Part shown: piece by piece, positions 53,435 through 61,154 of the stretch | Position numbering within the stretch: the first letter of the stretch is position 1 | How the letters are laid out: each line of letters opens with the position of its first letter | Source: Streptococcus thermophilus | Lineage (GTDB): Bacteria; Actinomycetota; Actinomycetes; Mycobacteriales; Mycobacteriaceae | Reading direction: 5' to 3' | Assembly (NCBI GenBank): GCA_900618065.1 | Contig: UYIL01000003.1 | Coordinates: 1,302,001-1,366,000 of the forward strand | DNA: 64,000 nucleotides | The notes under the pieces: model-generated | Told to the model about the DNA's origin: nothing | What the model saw: only the letters and a program-made list of their open reading frames with translations | Databases searched by the model: none | Translations under genes and position numbers: made by a program

Positions 53435-54832
53435 ATGAAGCTTTACGCCGCCCCTCTCGATTTCCGCGCGATCGCCGCCGAGTTCGATGTCTCCACGGAG
53501 TTCAGTCCTGAGCTGCACGACGCCGCCGCCAACGCGACTGATCGCTATGCGGGGGAGCGTATTGACGCCCGCCATATCCCCCTGGTCACCATCGACCCGG
53601 CGGGGTCGATGGACCTAGATCAGGCGGTGTGCATCGAGAAGAATGGCTCCGGCTACCGCGTCTTCTACGCCATCGCGGATGTGGCCGCGTTCATTGAGCC
53701 GGGCAGCCCGCTGCATGAGGAATCCTTGAACCGTGGCCAGACGATCTACCTGCCCGATGAGCCTGCCCGCCTCCACCCGGAGGAGCTCAGTGAGGGCAGT
53801 GCGTCGCTGCTTCCGGACGTCGATAGGCCAGCGGTGCTGTGGACTTTCGACCTTGATGCCAATGGCGAGCTCGCCAGCACGCATCTAGAGCGGGCGGTGG
53901 TGCACTCCGTTGCGCGACTCGATTACGACGGGGTCCAGGCAGACCTCGACGCCGGTCGCGTTCACCCATCTATCGCGCTGTTGCCGGAGGTCGGCGAGCT
54001 GCGCGCAGCATCATCGCTCCGACGCAGGGCGATCAACTTGCGCGTGCCATCTGTGCGTGTCGTCGAGCTTGACGACGGCCAATTCGAGCTGGTCATCGAA
54101 CCCCGACACAAAGTGATGGACTACAACTCGGAGATCTCCCTGCTCACCGGCATGGCAGCCGGAGAGATGATGCGTGAAGCATCGGTGGGCTTCCTGCGCA
54201 CGCTGCGTCCCGCAGAGGAATCGGCCGAGAGCACGTTTCGCACTGAAGCGCGTGCACTCGGCTATTCGCTTCCCGACGGGGCCAACATCGGCCTGTTCCT
54301 CCACACCGTCAACGCCGCAACGCCCCGGGGAATGGCCGTGATGCGTGAAGCCCAGAAGTTGCTGCGGGGTGCGGGGTACGTCGACCTGACAGAGAAGGAA
54401 CCCGAGGTTCACGCCGGCATCGGTGGACACTACTCCCACGTCACCGCGCCGTTGCGGCGTCTCATCGACCGTTACGCCACCGAGGTCTGCCTGGCCCTTT
54501 GCAAGGGCGAGCAGGTGCCGGAGTGGGTAGTAGAAGATGCCCCGCGCGTGATTAAAACCATGGGGCGGACTTCCCAACTGGCGAACTCGGTGGATCGGGC
54601 GTGCCTCAACCTCACCGAGGCCACAGTGCTGCAACCGTGGGTGGGACACAACTTCAACGGCGTCATCCTGCGGACAGATCAGGAGAATGACGAGGCGAGG
54701 GTCTTCATCATCGACCCGCCCGTGCTCGCCGACTGCTTGGGCCACCCCGACGAACCCCGGGAGGACACCATGTCCCTCGTCCGTGCGGACGTAGAGGAAC
54801 GCGAAGTCGTGTTCGCCTGGCCGGCGGACTAG
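53435..54832 (+). CDS. RNB-domain exoribonuclease (RNase II/R family)
   Basis: A 465-residue nuclease with only the RNB catalytic domain and short flanks. The acidic active site is TIDPAGSMDLDQAVCIE, the actinobacterial form of the DxxxxxDxDD motif. HYSHVTAPLRRLIDRY is the conserved RNB end motif. There are no cold-shock or S1 domains as in E. coli RNase II, so RNA contacts must differ. I set ATG 53435 because AACAAT (53421-53426) lies 8 nt before it; the ORF continues upstream to 53282 with poor coding character. Confidence 0.88.
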   Translation: MKLYAAPLDFRAIAAEFDVSTEFSPELHDAAANATDRYAGERIDARHIPLVTIDPAGSMDLDQAVCIEKNGSGYRVFYAIADVAAFIEPGSPLHEESLNRGQTIYLPDEPARLHPEELSEGSASLLPDVDRPAVLWTFDLDANGELASTHLERAVVHSVARLDYDGVQADLDAGRVHPSIALLPEVGELRAASSLRRRAINLRVPSVRVVELDDGQFELVIEPRHKVMDYNSEISLLTGMAAGEMMREASVGFLRTLRPAEESAESTFRTEARALGYSLPDGANIGLFLHTVNAATPRGMAVMREAQKLLRGAGYVDLTEKEPEVHAGIGGHYSHVTAPLRRLIDRYATEVCLALCKGEQVPEWVVEDAPRVIKTMGRTSQLANSVDRACLNLTEATVLQPWVGHNFNGVILRTDQENDEARVFIIDPPVLADCLGHPDEPREDTMSLVRADVEEREVVFAWPAD

Positions 54833-54836
54833 CCCG

Positions 54837-56045
54837 CTAAGAAAGAACCTTCGCGGCGGTTCCTACCTGGACAGCCACGACATCAAGCCCGTCCTCGCTG
54901 AGGTCAGCGATCGCGTTGTTGGCGCTCTCCACCGGCAGGTAAGCCAGCACAGCCTGAGACATGCCGGCAGCAGCCGGGCGCGCCGCAGTCACCCCGCGAA
55001 GCTCCAGCAGCTGGATCAACTGGTCAGGCACCGATAGGCCCGGGGTGGGGAGGGGCTGGTCGAGGACGGCGAAAAAGTCGTCGATACGCATGCTGCGCAA
55101 GGCCTTCGCTGCCGCAGCTGCTTGCTGGGTCTCTGCCTCACTGAACGTCACCCACGCGCGCGCAGTCTCCGGGGTCGGGGCGGAGTCCGCGCCATAAACC
55201 TGGCGGCGTGCTTCAACCCATTCGACGACACGGTCCACCGCGTCGGGGAGCTGGCGCAGGGAGGGCACGCCGAAGTTGGCGCAGGCTTCGTCGATAAGCG
55301 TGCGGCCCTGCGTGACTGCCTCATCGATGAAGGGCGCATCAGATGGTGCTGCGATACTAAGGATGGCCATGTCGGCGCGGTTCGGGTGGGGCGCCTGTGT
55401 GAGCGAACCGTCCGAGTAGTCAATCACGCACACCGAATCCTCCGCGCCACGCAACGCAGCCGAATGGCGGGCGCGTAGCACGGGGACCGGCGAAAACATC
55501 TTCGCGGACTGGCTGGCGATCTCCGCGATGCGGGTGCGCAAAGGCGCGGCATCGATCTCATCGTCGTCGGCGAGCAGAGCCAACCCCAGCGCCGCATCGG
55601 CCGCATGCAGCGCGCCGAGCCCAGATCCCAGCGGAATGTCGCTGACCACGGTGATGTTCATCCCGGCGGTCTCCCGCGACAGCATCTGCCTGCCGACGAA
55701 CGTATGCACCAGCCCGCCGAACCGCACCGCGTAACGGCTGTCCTTTTCGGGGGACTCAGCCAGCTCCGCAACCTCCGACGTGGTGGCCGTGTCCCTCGTG
55801 ACGGCGGAGCAGAACTCAGCATGGACCGAAATCGTGTCGTCGGTGCGCGGGCTCACCGCGACAGCTGCCCGGTGCCACGCCAAACCGGCAATGGTGATCC
55901 CACCGAAATGATCCGCATTCTCACCGGCCACGATGAACGTGCCCGGTGCGTCGGCCGTGTGCAGCGGATCCGCACCGGTCACCTCGTGGTGGACCTTAAC
56001 GGCGCGCTGAGAAGCGGGGATGAAGTCAGCCGTCCATTCGGGCAT
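54837..56045 (-). CDS. Galactokinase-like GHMP kinase with altered sugar-binding motif
   Basis: A 402-residue GHMP-superfamily protein close to galactokinases. The ATP-binding motif is normal (SDIPLGSGLGALHAADAAL). The galactokinase signature (GRxNxIGEHxDY) is seen as GTFIVAGENADHFGG: the Glu and Asp remain, but Arg, His and Tyr are Thr, Asn and His. The C-terminal motif (RPAAAGMSQAVLAYL) replaces the usual Gly-rich loop. No galT or galE is nearby, so the substrate may not be galactose. It converges with the RNB gene, 4 bp apart. Confidence 0.8.
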   Translation of the reverse strand: MPEWTADFIPASQRAVKVHHEVTGADPLHTADAPGTFIVAGENADHFGGITIAGLAWHRAAVAVSPRTDDTISVHAEFCSAVTRDTATTSEVAELAESPEKDSRYAVRFGGLVHTFVGRQMLSRETAGMNITVVSDIPLGSGLGALHAADAALGLALLADDDEIDAAPLRTRIAEIASQSAKMFSPVPVLRARHSAALRGAEDSVCVIDYSDGSLTQAPHPNRADMAILSIAAPSDAPFIDEAVTQGRTLIDEACANFGVPSLRQLPDAVDRVVEWVEARRQVYGADSAPTPETARAWVTFSEAETQQAAAAAKALRSMRIDDFFAVLDQPLPTPGLSVPDQLIQLLELRGVTAARPAAAGMSQAVLAYLPVESANNAIADLSEDGLDVVAVQVGTAAKVLS

Positions 56046-56174
56046 GACAGTCCTTTCTGCGGGGAGGAATTCTTATCCAACAGTACCAATCGCGCATGTA
56101 GCCTTGAGGTGATCCCGGCGGCATGCCGGAAAGTGTCCGGTGCACAGCCGGACAGAGACTGAAAGGACCCCCTC

Positions 56175-56381
56175 ATGAGCGACGAAAAGTTCTACTTCAA
56201 CCCCTCCACCGGTGAAGTCACCCGTGGCAAAGTCGGCGGCTGGGACGACCGCATGGGCCCCTACGACACCCGCGAGGAGGCACAGCGCGCACTCGACACC
56301 GCTGCTGAGCGCAACAAGCGCGCGGAGGCCCAGGACGAGGCCGACGACAACTGGGGCGAGCCCGCGTCCTGGGAGAAGTAA
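56175..56381 (+). CDS. Small conserved protein, 68 aa
   Basis: A hydrophilic 68-residue protein: EKFYFNPSTGEVTRGKVGGW, MGPYDTREEAQRALDTAAE, and the end GEPASWEK. This type of short actinobacterial protein resembles a SPOR-like half-domain (YDTREEAQRAL). A good GAAAGGA site precedes the ATG. Its last codons and the following bases (56356-56391) are repeated exactly at 57855-57890, so a later insertion split it from the CYTH-CHAD gene. Confidence 0.8.
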   Translation: MSDEKFYFNPSTGEVTRGKVGGWDDRMGPYDTREEAQRALDTAAERNKRAEAQDEADDNWGEPASWEK

Positions 56382-56391
56382 GCGGGGCGGC
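56356..56391. repeat. Direct repeat, left copy
   Basis: Exact match of 36 bp with 57855-57890; it encodes the C-terminus EPASWEK of the 68-aa protein and 10 bp beyond its stop. Confidence 0.95.
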
Positions 56392-56452
56392 GTGGTGCAG
56401 TTCTGCGGAGGCGTCGCGCTTCCGCGCCTGCGGCCCGTCAACCGGAGCAGCC

Positions 56453-56554
56453 ATGAACCTCCGTCCATGAACCAGTGGCCATGAACCTCTGCCTATGAAC
56501 CGAGTGATCGCGGCCCGCAGCCTGTGACATCTCAGTTCATAGGCAGAGGTTCAT
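56453..56554. repeat. Family D palindrome, copy 1, with 14-bp iterons
   Basis: ATGAACCTCTGCCTATGAAC (56481-56500) and GTTCATAGGCAGAGGTTCAT (56535-56554) pair over 20 bp around a 34-nt loop. Ahead of it ATGAACC recurs at 56453, 56467, 56481 and ATGAAC at 56495, exactly 14 bp apart. The remaining stretch to 56797 shows only an 8-bp dyad (CTGTGGAA-N11-TTCCACAG, 56725-56751), possibly an operator of the next gene. Confidence 0.9.
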
Positions 56555-56797
56555 AGCATCGCGCACAAGCGCGTCTAGCACCATGCCAGACCCCCGGACC
56601 CGCCCGGCCCCAACCACACGGTCTTAGCTCAAGCGACCGGGGGCTGCCGCCACGGCTAAGAAATTTTTCTCCGTATGGAACCCCAGCTCAACAGTCCTTT
56701 TGGCCCGTTCTGATGAAAGTGCCTCTGTGGAAAACTCGCGAAATTCCACAGGCTGAAAGCACCCACCTCGACATGCGCCGGACCGGGTCGCAGACTA

Positions 56798-57730
56798 ATG
56801 GCTATGGACGAAAAGTCTCGGGGGTACCTAGCGGATTCGATCATCAATCTTCGCGCCACACCTTTCGGCGACGAAGAGGTAATTGCGGGCCTGAAGTCCG
56901 GTTCACTGACGAAGCTCAGCCGTGACAAAGCCATTCAGACGGAGATCTACCGCTCACTTGAGGAGCACGAGCGGGCATTCATCCGTGCGCTTGCTGTGGG
57001 CAGGGGAGCGCACCGCGCGCTGCTCACCGGGTTTTCGGCTGCACGGATTCATGGAATGTGGGTGGCGGGGCAGTGTAAAGCTCCCGTCGAGTTGGCCTTG
57101 AAAAAGACTCCGCCACGGAGCCAATGGAATCCAGGCACGATCTACAGGCGGTTGGATCTGCCGGATGACCGCATCGTTTCAATAGGGGGCGTGCGGACCC
57201 CTCGTCTGTTTCGAATCTTCGCTGAAATCGCCCGTCATCACGGTTTCCCGAACGCGCTCGTCGCCGCCGATTGGCTGCGCAGACAGGGGATGGATCTTCA
57301 CTCGATGCGTGAAGAAGCGGAACTCCTAGGTCGCTTTCCTGGCATTGAGGTGGTTGATCGCGCGATCGAGCACTCCATTCACAACTCTGATTCGGCGCTC
57401 GAGCCGTACGCACGTGGAATTCTCATCGAAGAAGGTTTGCCTGTTCAGGGGCAAGCTTCGCTTTGCGACGGTGCCTACCGCGCCGACATCCTCGTCGGCA
57501 CCAGCACCGTTGTTGAAACCGACGGCGATGAGAAGTACTTCGGAAAGCACGGTCCGACCAGCGAAGTCCTAGTGGAAGAGAAGAAACGCGAAAATCGGAT
57601 TCGGAATACGGGCAAGAGTGTGCTCCGGTTTGGAGCGGATGACTTGTTCAACCACAGGGACCGATTCTTGAGGGAGGTTCGGGCGGATTACGAGCGCCAT
57701 CTGGGGCGTGACAGCTCCCTGCGACCGTAG
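56798..57730 (+). CDS. AbiEi/DUF559-like protein with intact nuclease-type motif (insert cargo)
   Basis: A 310-residue protein of the actinobacterial AbiEi-domain/DUF559 type. The first part is helical, with the AbiEi-like middle (ALLTGFSAARIHGMWVAGQC; RRLDLPDDRIVSIGGVRTP). The C-terminal part has RADILVGTSTVVETDGDEKY, that is Asp, then Glu-x-Asp-Gly, the PD-(D/E)xK/Vsr-like active-site pattern, followed by EKKRENRIRNTGKSVLRFGADD. So it may be an active endonuclease. It is lower in GC than its surroundings, lies inside the direct repeats and is flanked by two family D palindromes, with no other gene. AbiEii-type toxin partners are absent. ATG 56804 is an in-frame alternative start. Confidence 0.75.
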   Translation: MAMDEKSRGYLADSIINLRATPFGDEEVIAGLKSGSLTKLSRDKAIQTEIYRSLEEHERAFIRALAVGRGAHRALLTGFSAARIHGMWVAGQCKAPVELALKKTPPRSQWNPGTIYRRLDLPDDRIVSIGGVRTPRLFRIFAEIARHHGFPNALVAADWLRRQGMDLHSMREEAELLGRFPGIEVVDRAIEHSIHNSDSALEPYARGILIEEGLPVQGQASLCDGAYRADILVGTSTVVETDGDEKYFGKHGPTSEVLVEEKKRENRIRNTGKSVLRFGADDLFNHRDRFLREVRADYERHLGRDSSLRP

Positions 57731-57734
57731 TGCC

Positions 57735-57845
57735 ATGAACCGCCGTGGTGCCATGAACCTCTGCCTATGAACTGAGAGGATGCCGGTTTCAAAGAGCAGC
57801 TACACGGTTCATAGGCAGAGGTTCATAGCCTCATGGCACCGTGGC
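57735..57845. repeat. Family D palindrome, copy 2
   Basis: ATGAACCTCTGCCTATGAAC (57753-57772) and GTTCATAGGCAGAGGTTCAT (57807-57826) are the same 20-bp arms as in copy 1, with a different 34-nt loop. The pairing extends outward (CCGCCGTGGTGCCATGA against TCATGGCACCGTGGCGG). It begins 5 bp behind the stop of the cargo gene. Confidence 0.9.
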
Positions 57846-57854
57846 GGCGCGGGA

Positions 57855-57890
57855 GCGAGCCCGCGTCCTGGGAGAAGTAAGCGGGGCGGC
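57855..57890. repeat. Direct repeat, right copy
   Basis: Exact match of 36 bp with 56356-56391. Its last base is the last base of the convergent CYTH-CHAD stop codon. Confidence 0.95.
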
Positions 57891-59638
57891 TACTTCTTCT
57901 TGGAGGGTTTGACCGGCTTGACCTTCTTGAACGCCTTCTTCACATCGGAGATGGCGTCCGGGTAGTCCTTGAGGGCCTCGTTGCCTTTGGCAATCTCCCG
58001 CTGGAAAAGAATGCCGTAGGCGAAGGTGTCTTCACCGCGGGCGCGAGCTTCATCGGCGATCTGCTGGATCCGGTCGCGCGAGGTTACCGCATCCTGGAAA
58101 TCACCGAGAACCTCCTGGAGCTGCTTGCACGCCTTCGACAGTTTTCCGGCGTTCAACCCACTGTCCTTGGCGGCGTTAGCGGAGTAGCGCAGCTTCTTGG
58201 CGGCTTTGCGCACGTCGTGGACGTACTCTTCACGGTCTCGGAGGGGCAGGGAAGTGTCCGGGTAGTACTTCTCGGCCTTCTTCTGGCGCTTCATTAGCTT
58301 CTTGTAGCCGGCCGCGAGGTGGTCGTAGAGGATCTCCTCGGGCTCGGCGCTGTCAGTAACTGCACCAGATTCATCAGCTTCAGCCTCCACCTCGGGGAGC
58401 TCGAAGTCCGCGGCGGCGGAAGGGGACTCGGCGTCGAACTCGGCGGCGTCCGAACCCGGCAAGGCGTCCAGAGCATCAGCACCCGGCGCAACCGCATTAG
58501 GTAGCGGCTCCCCACCGAGTTCTGGCGACAGGGGCGGGTTGGCCAACAAGGTGTCGATGTCGTCGAGAAGCTGGAGGTAACGGTCGGAATCCAGGGTGCG
58601 CACAATGCGGCGGTGGGCGCGCTCATACTCGCGGCGCATGTCGCCGCGGATGTGCTCGTCGGCATCCGGGTCGACCATGCCGGTGTCGTCGGATTCGAGT
58701 AGGCCGACGAAGCGCTCCTCTACGACCTCGGCGTCGCGGGCGGTGCCGAGCAGGGCTGCAAGCTCTTTGAGTTCGGACTCAAGGTGGGATAGCTGCGGGC
58801 CGGCGAGAATGCCTTCGAAAGTCTCCATCAGGGAGCGCAGCTCACGGGTGGCTACGCGCATTTGGTGGACGGAATCCCATTCGTCGTTGCGGACGCGGGG
58901 ATCCCACTCGATGAGCTTGTCGCGTTGGGCGCGAAGGGAGTCGACGACGGCCTTGGCGGGGGAATCGTCGGCAAGCGGCGTGACGGCGGGCGGGATCGGG
59001 GCGTTGTTCACCGAAGAACCGAGGGCCGTGGCGAGCTTGGAAGCGGACGCGGACTTGCGTGCGCCTGCGTTGATCAGCAGCGTTGTCGCTTCGTGGATAA
59101 GCGCCCCGCCGTCGAGGGACTCAGCGAGTGCCGGACCGAGCTCGACCTCCCATTCGCGCCAGGAAGTCTGCTGGCCGCCGGGCAGCAGCGACCACGCGGT
59201 CACGCGGTCGTCGCAGAACTCGGCGGCAACGTCACCGTCAGCACGCAGCAGCTGCGTCTCTGCGCGGTTGTTGTCAATCTGAGCGATGGGTGCCAGCGGC
59301 TCACGGCGCACAATGGCGCGAACGGCCGAGAGCAACGCAGCCGGCGGTGCGGACAGATCCTCCAGCGGCGCATGCAGCTCAAGGCGGCCTTGAGCGGCCG
59401 GAAGTTTCAGGTGCCAGCCGTCGTCGTTACCGCCCGAGCGTCGGCGCAGGGTGATCTTCGCGCGGGTCAATCGCAAATCGGCGGTGTCGTAGTAGATCGC
59501 GGACAGGCTGTGGTGCGCGGTGCGGCCGAGCGAGTCCACACCGCTCAGCGCCGACAGGTCCGGCACTGCAACGGAATCGTCGACGGCAAATTTCGCCTCG
59601 ACCTCGAGAAAAGTCTCAGAACCCAGTCCAGAACTCAT
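57890..59638 (-). CDS. CYTH-CHAD domain protein
   Basis: A 582-residue protein. The N-terminal CYTH domain has the EVEAKF start (ExExK) and later Arg/Lys-rich strands (ITLRRRSGGNDDGWHLKLP). It is joined to a C-terminal CHAD domain of helices with conserved His/Arg/Lys (VHQMRVATRELRSLMETF; EYVHDVRKAAKKLRYSAN). CYTH folds hydrolyse triphosphates or bind polyphosphate; CHAD binds polyphosphate. An acidic, low-complexity insert of ~70 residues sits in the middle of CHAD (around DALPGSDAAEFDAESPSAAA), longer than usual. It lies upstream of and divergent from glnA2, as in M. tuberculosis (Rv2226 near Rv2222c). Confidence 0.92.
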   Translation of the reverse strand: MSSGLGSETFLEVEAKFAVDDSVAVPDLSALSGVDSLGRTAHHSLSAIYYDTADLRLTRAKITLRRRSGGNDDGWHLKLPAAQGRLELHAPLEDLSAPPAALLSAVRAIVRREPLAPIAQIDNNRAETQLLRADGDVAAEFCDDRVTAWSLLPGGQQTSWREWEVELGPALAESLDGGALIHEATTLLINAGARKSASASKLATALGSSVNNAPIPPAVTPLADDSPAKAVVDSLRAQRDKLIEWDPRVRNDEWDSVHQMRVATRELRSLMETFEGILAGPQLSHLESELKELAALLGTARDAEVVEERFVGLLESDDTGMVDPDADEHIRGDMRREYERAHRRIVRTLDSDRYLQLLDDIDTLLANPPLSPELGGEPLPNAVAPGADALDALPGSDAAEFDAESPSAAADFELPEVEAEADESGAVTDSAEPEEILYDHLAAGYKKLMKRQKKAEKYYPDTSLPLRDREEYVHDVRKAAKKLRYSANAAKDSGLNAGKLSKACKQLQEVLGDFQDAVTSRDRIQQIADEARARGEDTFAYGILFQREIAKGNEALKDYPDAISDVKKAFKKVKPVKPSKKK

Positions 59639-59761
59639 GGTGACATCGCCTTTCGAGCAACTTTCGTGCGAACGGAGGAATTTACCTCCAGTTTACCTAA
59701 AGTCAATGCGGCCCGTTACCGTCGTGAAACGCGGCCCGGGGTAACCCAGCCCGCGTCCCGC

Positions 59762-59767
59762 TACGCT
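59762..59767 (+). promoter_or_regulatory. Predicted -10 box, leaderless glnA2
   Basis: TACGCT lies 7 nt before ATG 59775 without a ribosome-binding site. Confidence 0.5.
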
Positions 59768-59774
59768 GGTTGCC

Positions 59775-61109
59775 ATGAACAGCCAACAAGAAAACGTCCT
59801 GCGCGACGTTGAAGAACGCGACATCCGCTTCATCCGTCTGTGGTTCACGGACTTGTTCGGTTCACTGAAGACAGTGATGATGTCGCCTGCGGAGCTGGAG
59901 ACCGCATTCGACGAGGGCGTCGGCTTTGACGGCTCGTCCATCGAGGGCTTTTCGCGCATCTCCGAGTCGGACACTCTGCTGTTGCCGGATCCGTCGACAT
60001 TCCAGCCGCTGCCGTTCGACATGGATGACGGAATGCAAACAGCCCGGATGTTCTGCGACATTTCCATGCCGGACGGCAGCCCGCTCTACGCCGATCCGCG
60101 CCAGGTCCTGCGCCGGACACTGAACAAGGCTGCCGATGACGGTTTCGAGTGCGTCGCCAGTCCGGAGATCGAGTTCTTTGTGCTCACCGAAAGCAGCGAC
60201 GACAAGGAGCCCAAGCCTGTCGACGACGGTGGTTATTTTGACCAGTCGAAGCGGAATGCGGCGCCGCAGTTTCGTCGACAAGCGATTTCCGCGCTTGAGT
60301 ACATGGGCATCGTGACGGAATTCTCGCACCACGAGGGCTCGCCGGGACAGCAGGAAATCGACCTGCGCCACACGGACGCGCTGACGATGGCGGACAACAT
60401 CATGAGCTTCCGCTACGTGGTGAAAACCGTCGGTGAGGCGAACAATGTGCTGGCCACGTTCATGCCGAAGCCGTTCCGCGAGCACAACGGCTCGGCGATG
60501 CACACCCACCTGTCGCTGTTCGAAGGCGACTCGAACGCGTTCCACGACCCTGACGATGAATACTCGCTGTCGACGACCGCCCGTCAGTTCATCGCCGGCG
60601 TCATCGAGCACGCCAGCGAAATCTCCGCGGTGACCAACCAGTGGGTGAACTCCTACAAGCGCCTCCAGTTCGGTTCGGAGGCGCCCACGAGCGCGACGTG
60701 GGGAGTGTCCAACTCGTCCGCGATGGTGCGCGTGCCCACCTACCGCTTGCACAAAGAAGCTTCTCGACGCATTGAGGTCCGCACCATCGACTCCGCCGCC
60801 AACCCCTACCTCGCGTTCGCGGCAGTGTTCGCGGCTGGACTGGACGGCATCGATAAGGAGATGGAGTTGGGCGAGCCCGCCGTTGACGACGTGTTCTCTC
60901 TGACCCACCGCGAGCGCCGCGCGATGGGGTACAAGGACCTGCCCGGCTCCCTCGATGAGGCGCTGCGCGAGCTGGAGAAGTCCGAGTTCATGGCGGAAGT
61001 CTTGGGCGAGCAGGTCTTCGAGTTTTTCCTGCGCTCCAAGTGGGACGAGTGGCACCAGTACGAAGACCAGATCACGCAGTGGGAACTGCAGACGAATTTG
61101 AATCTCTGA
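59775..61109 (+). CDS. glnA2: Glutamine synthetase GlnA2-type
   Basis: A 444-residue glutamine synthetase I-alpha type without the large GSI-beta insertions. It starts with the beta-grasp domain; FDGSSIEGFSRISESD is the signature 1. Glutamate and metal ligands are seen in ASPEIEFFVL, FSHHEGSPGQQEID, and GSAMHTHLSLFEGD. The adenylylation loop of GlnA1 (NLYDLP) is replaced by GYKDLP, so control by the adjacent GlnE on this protein is unlikely; GlnE is thought to act on GlnA1. The start is supported by a leaderless -10. glnE follows after 45 bp, the order seen in mycobacteria and corynebacteria. Confidence 0.95.
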   Translation: MNSQQENVLRDVEERDIRFIRLWFTDLFGSLKTVMMSPAELETAFDEGVGFDGSSIEGFSRISESDTLLLPDPSTFQPLPFDMDDGMQTARMFCDISMPDGSPLYADPRQVLRRTLNKAADDGFECVASPEIEFFVLTESSDDKEPKPVDDGGYFDQSKRNAAPQFRRQAISALEYMGIVTEFSHHEGSPGQQEIDLRHTDALTMADNIMSFRYVVKTVGEANNVLATFMPKPFREHNGSAMHTHLSLFEGDSNAFHDPDDEYSLSTTARQFIAGVIEHASEISAVTNQWVNSYKRLQFGSEAPTSATWGVSNSSAMVRVPTYRLHKEASRRIEVRTIDSAANPYLAFAAVFAAGLDGIDKEMELGEPAVDDVFSLTHRERRAMGYKDLPGSLDEALRELEKSEFMAEVLGEQVFEFFLRSKWDEWHQYEDQITQWELQTNLNL

Positions 61110-61154
61110 TCGCTCTGTTGCAGAGCTCCAGAGATCCAAAGGAGGTAAAGAAGA

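Larger units (their letters stand above)
56356..57890. mobile_element. 1.5 kb insertion bounded by exact 36-bp direct repeats
   Basis: The 36 bp from GCGAGCCCGCGTCCTGGGAG to GCGGGGCGGC occur identically at 56356-56391 and 57855-57890, 1499 bp apart. The first copy is the real 3' end of the 68-aa gene. The second ends at the stop codon of the minus-strand CYTH-CHAD gene. Between them lie two copies of palindrome family D and one lower-GC gene (56798-57730). Removing one copy and the segment restores a simple convergent gene pair. No integrase or transposase is present. The 36-bp size is too long for usual IS target duplications and closer to an attachment core. Confidence 0.75.

Noticed and set aside
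56356..57890. Classical IS element
   Set aside because: There is no transposase; the 36-bp direct repeats are too long for a usual target duplication, and the terminal palindromes are not IS ends I recognise.
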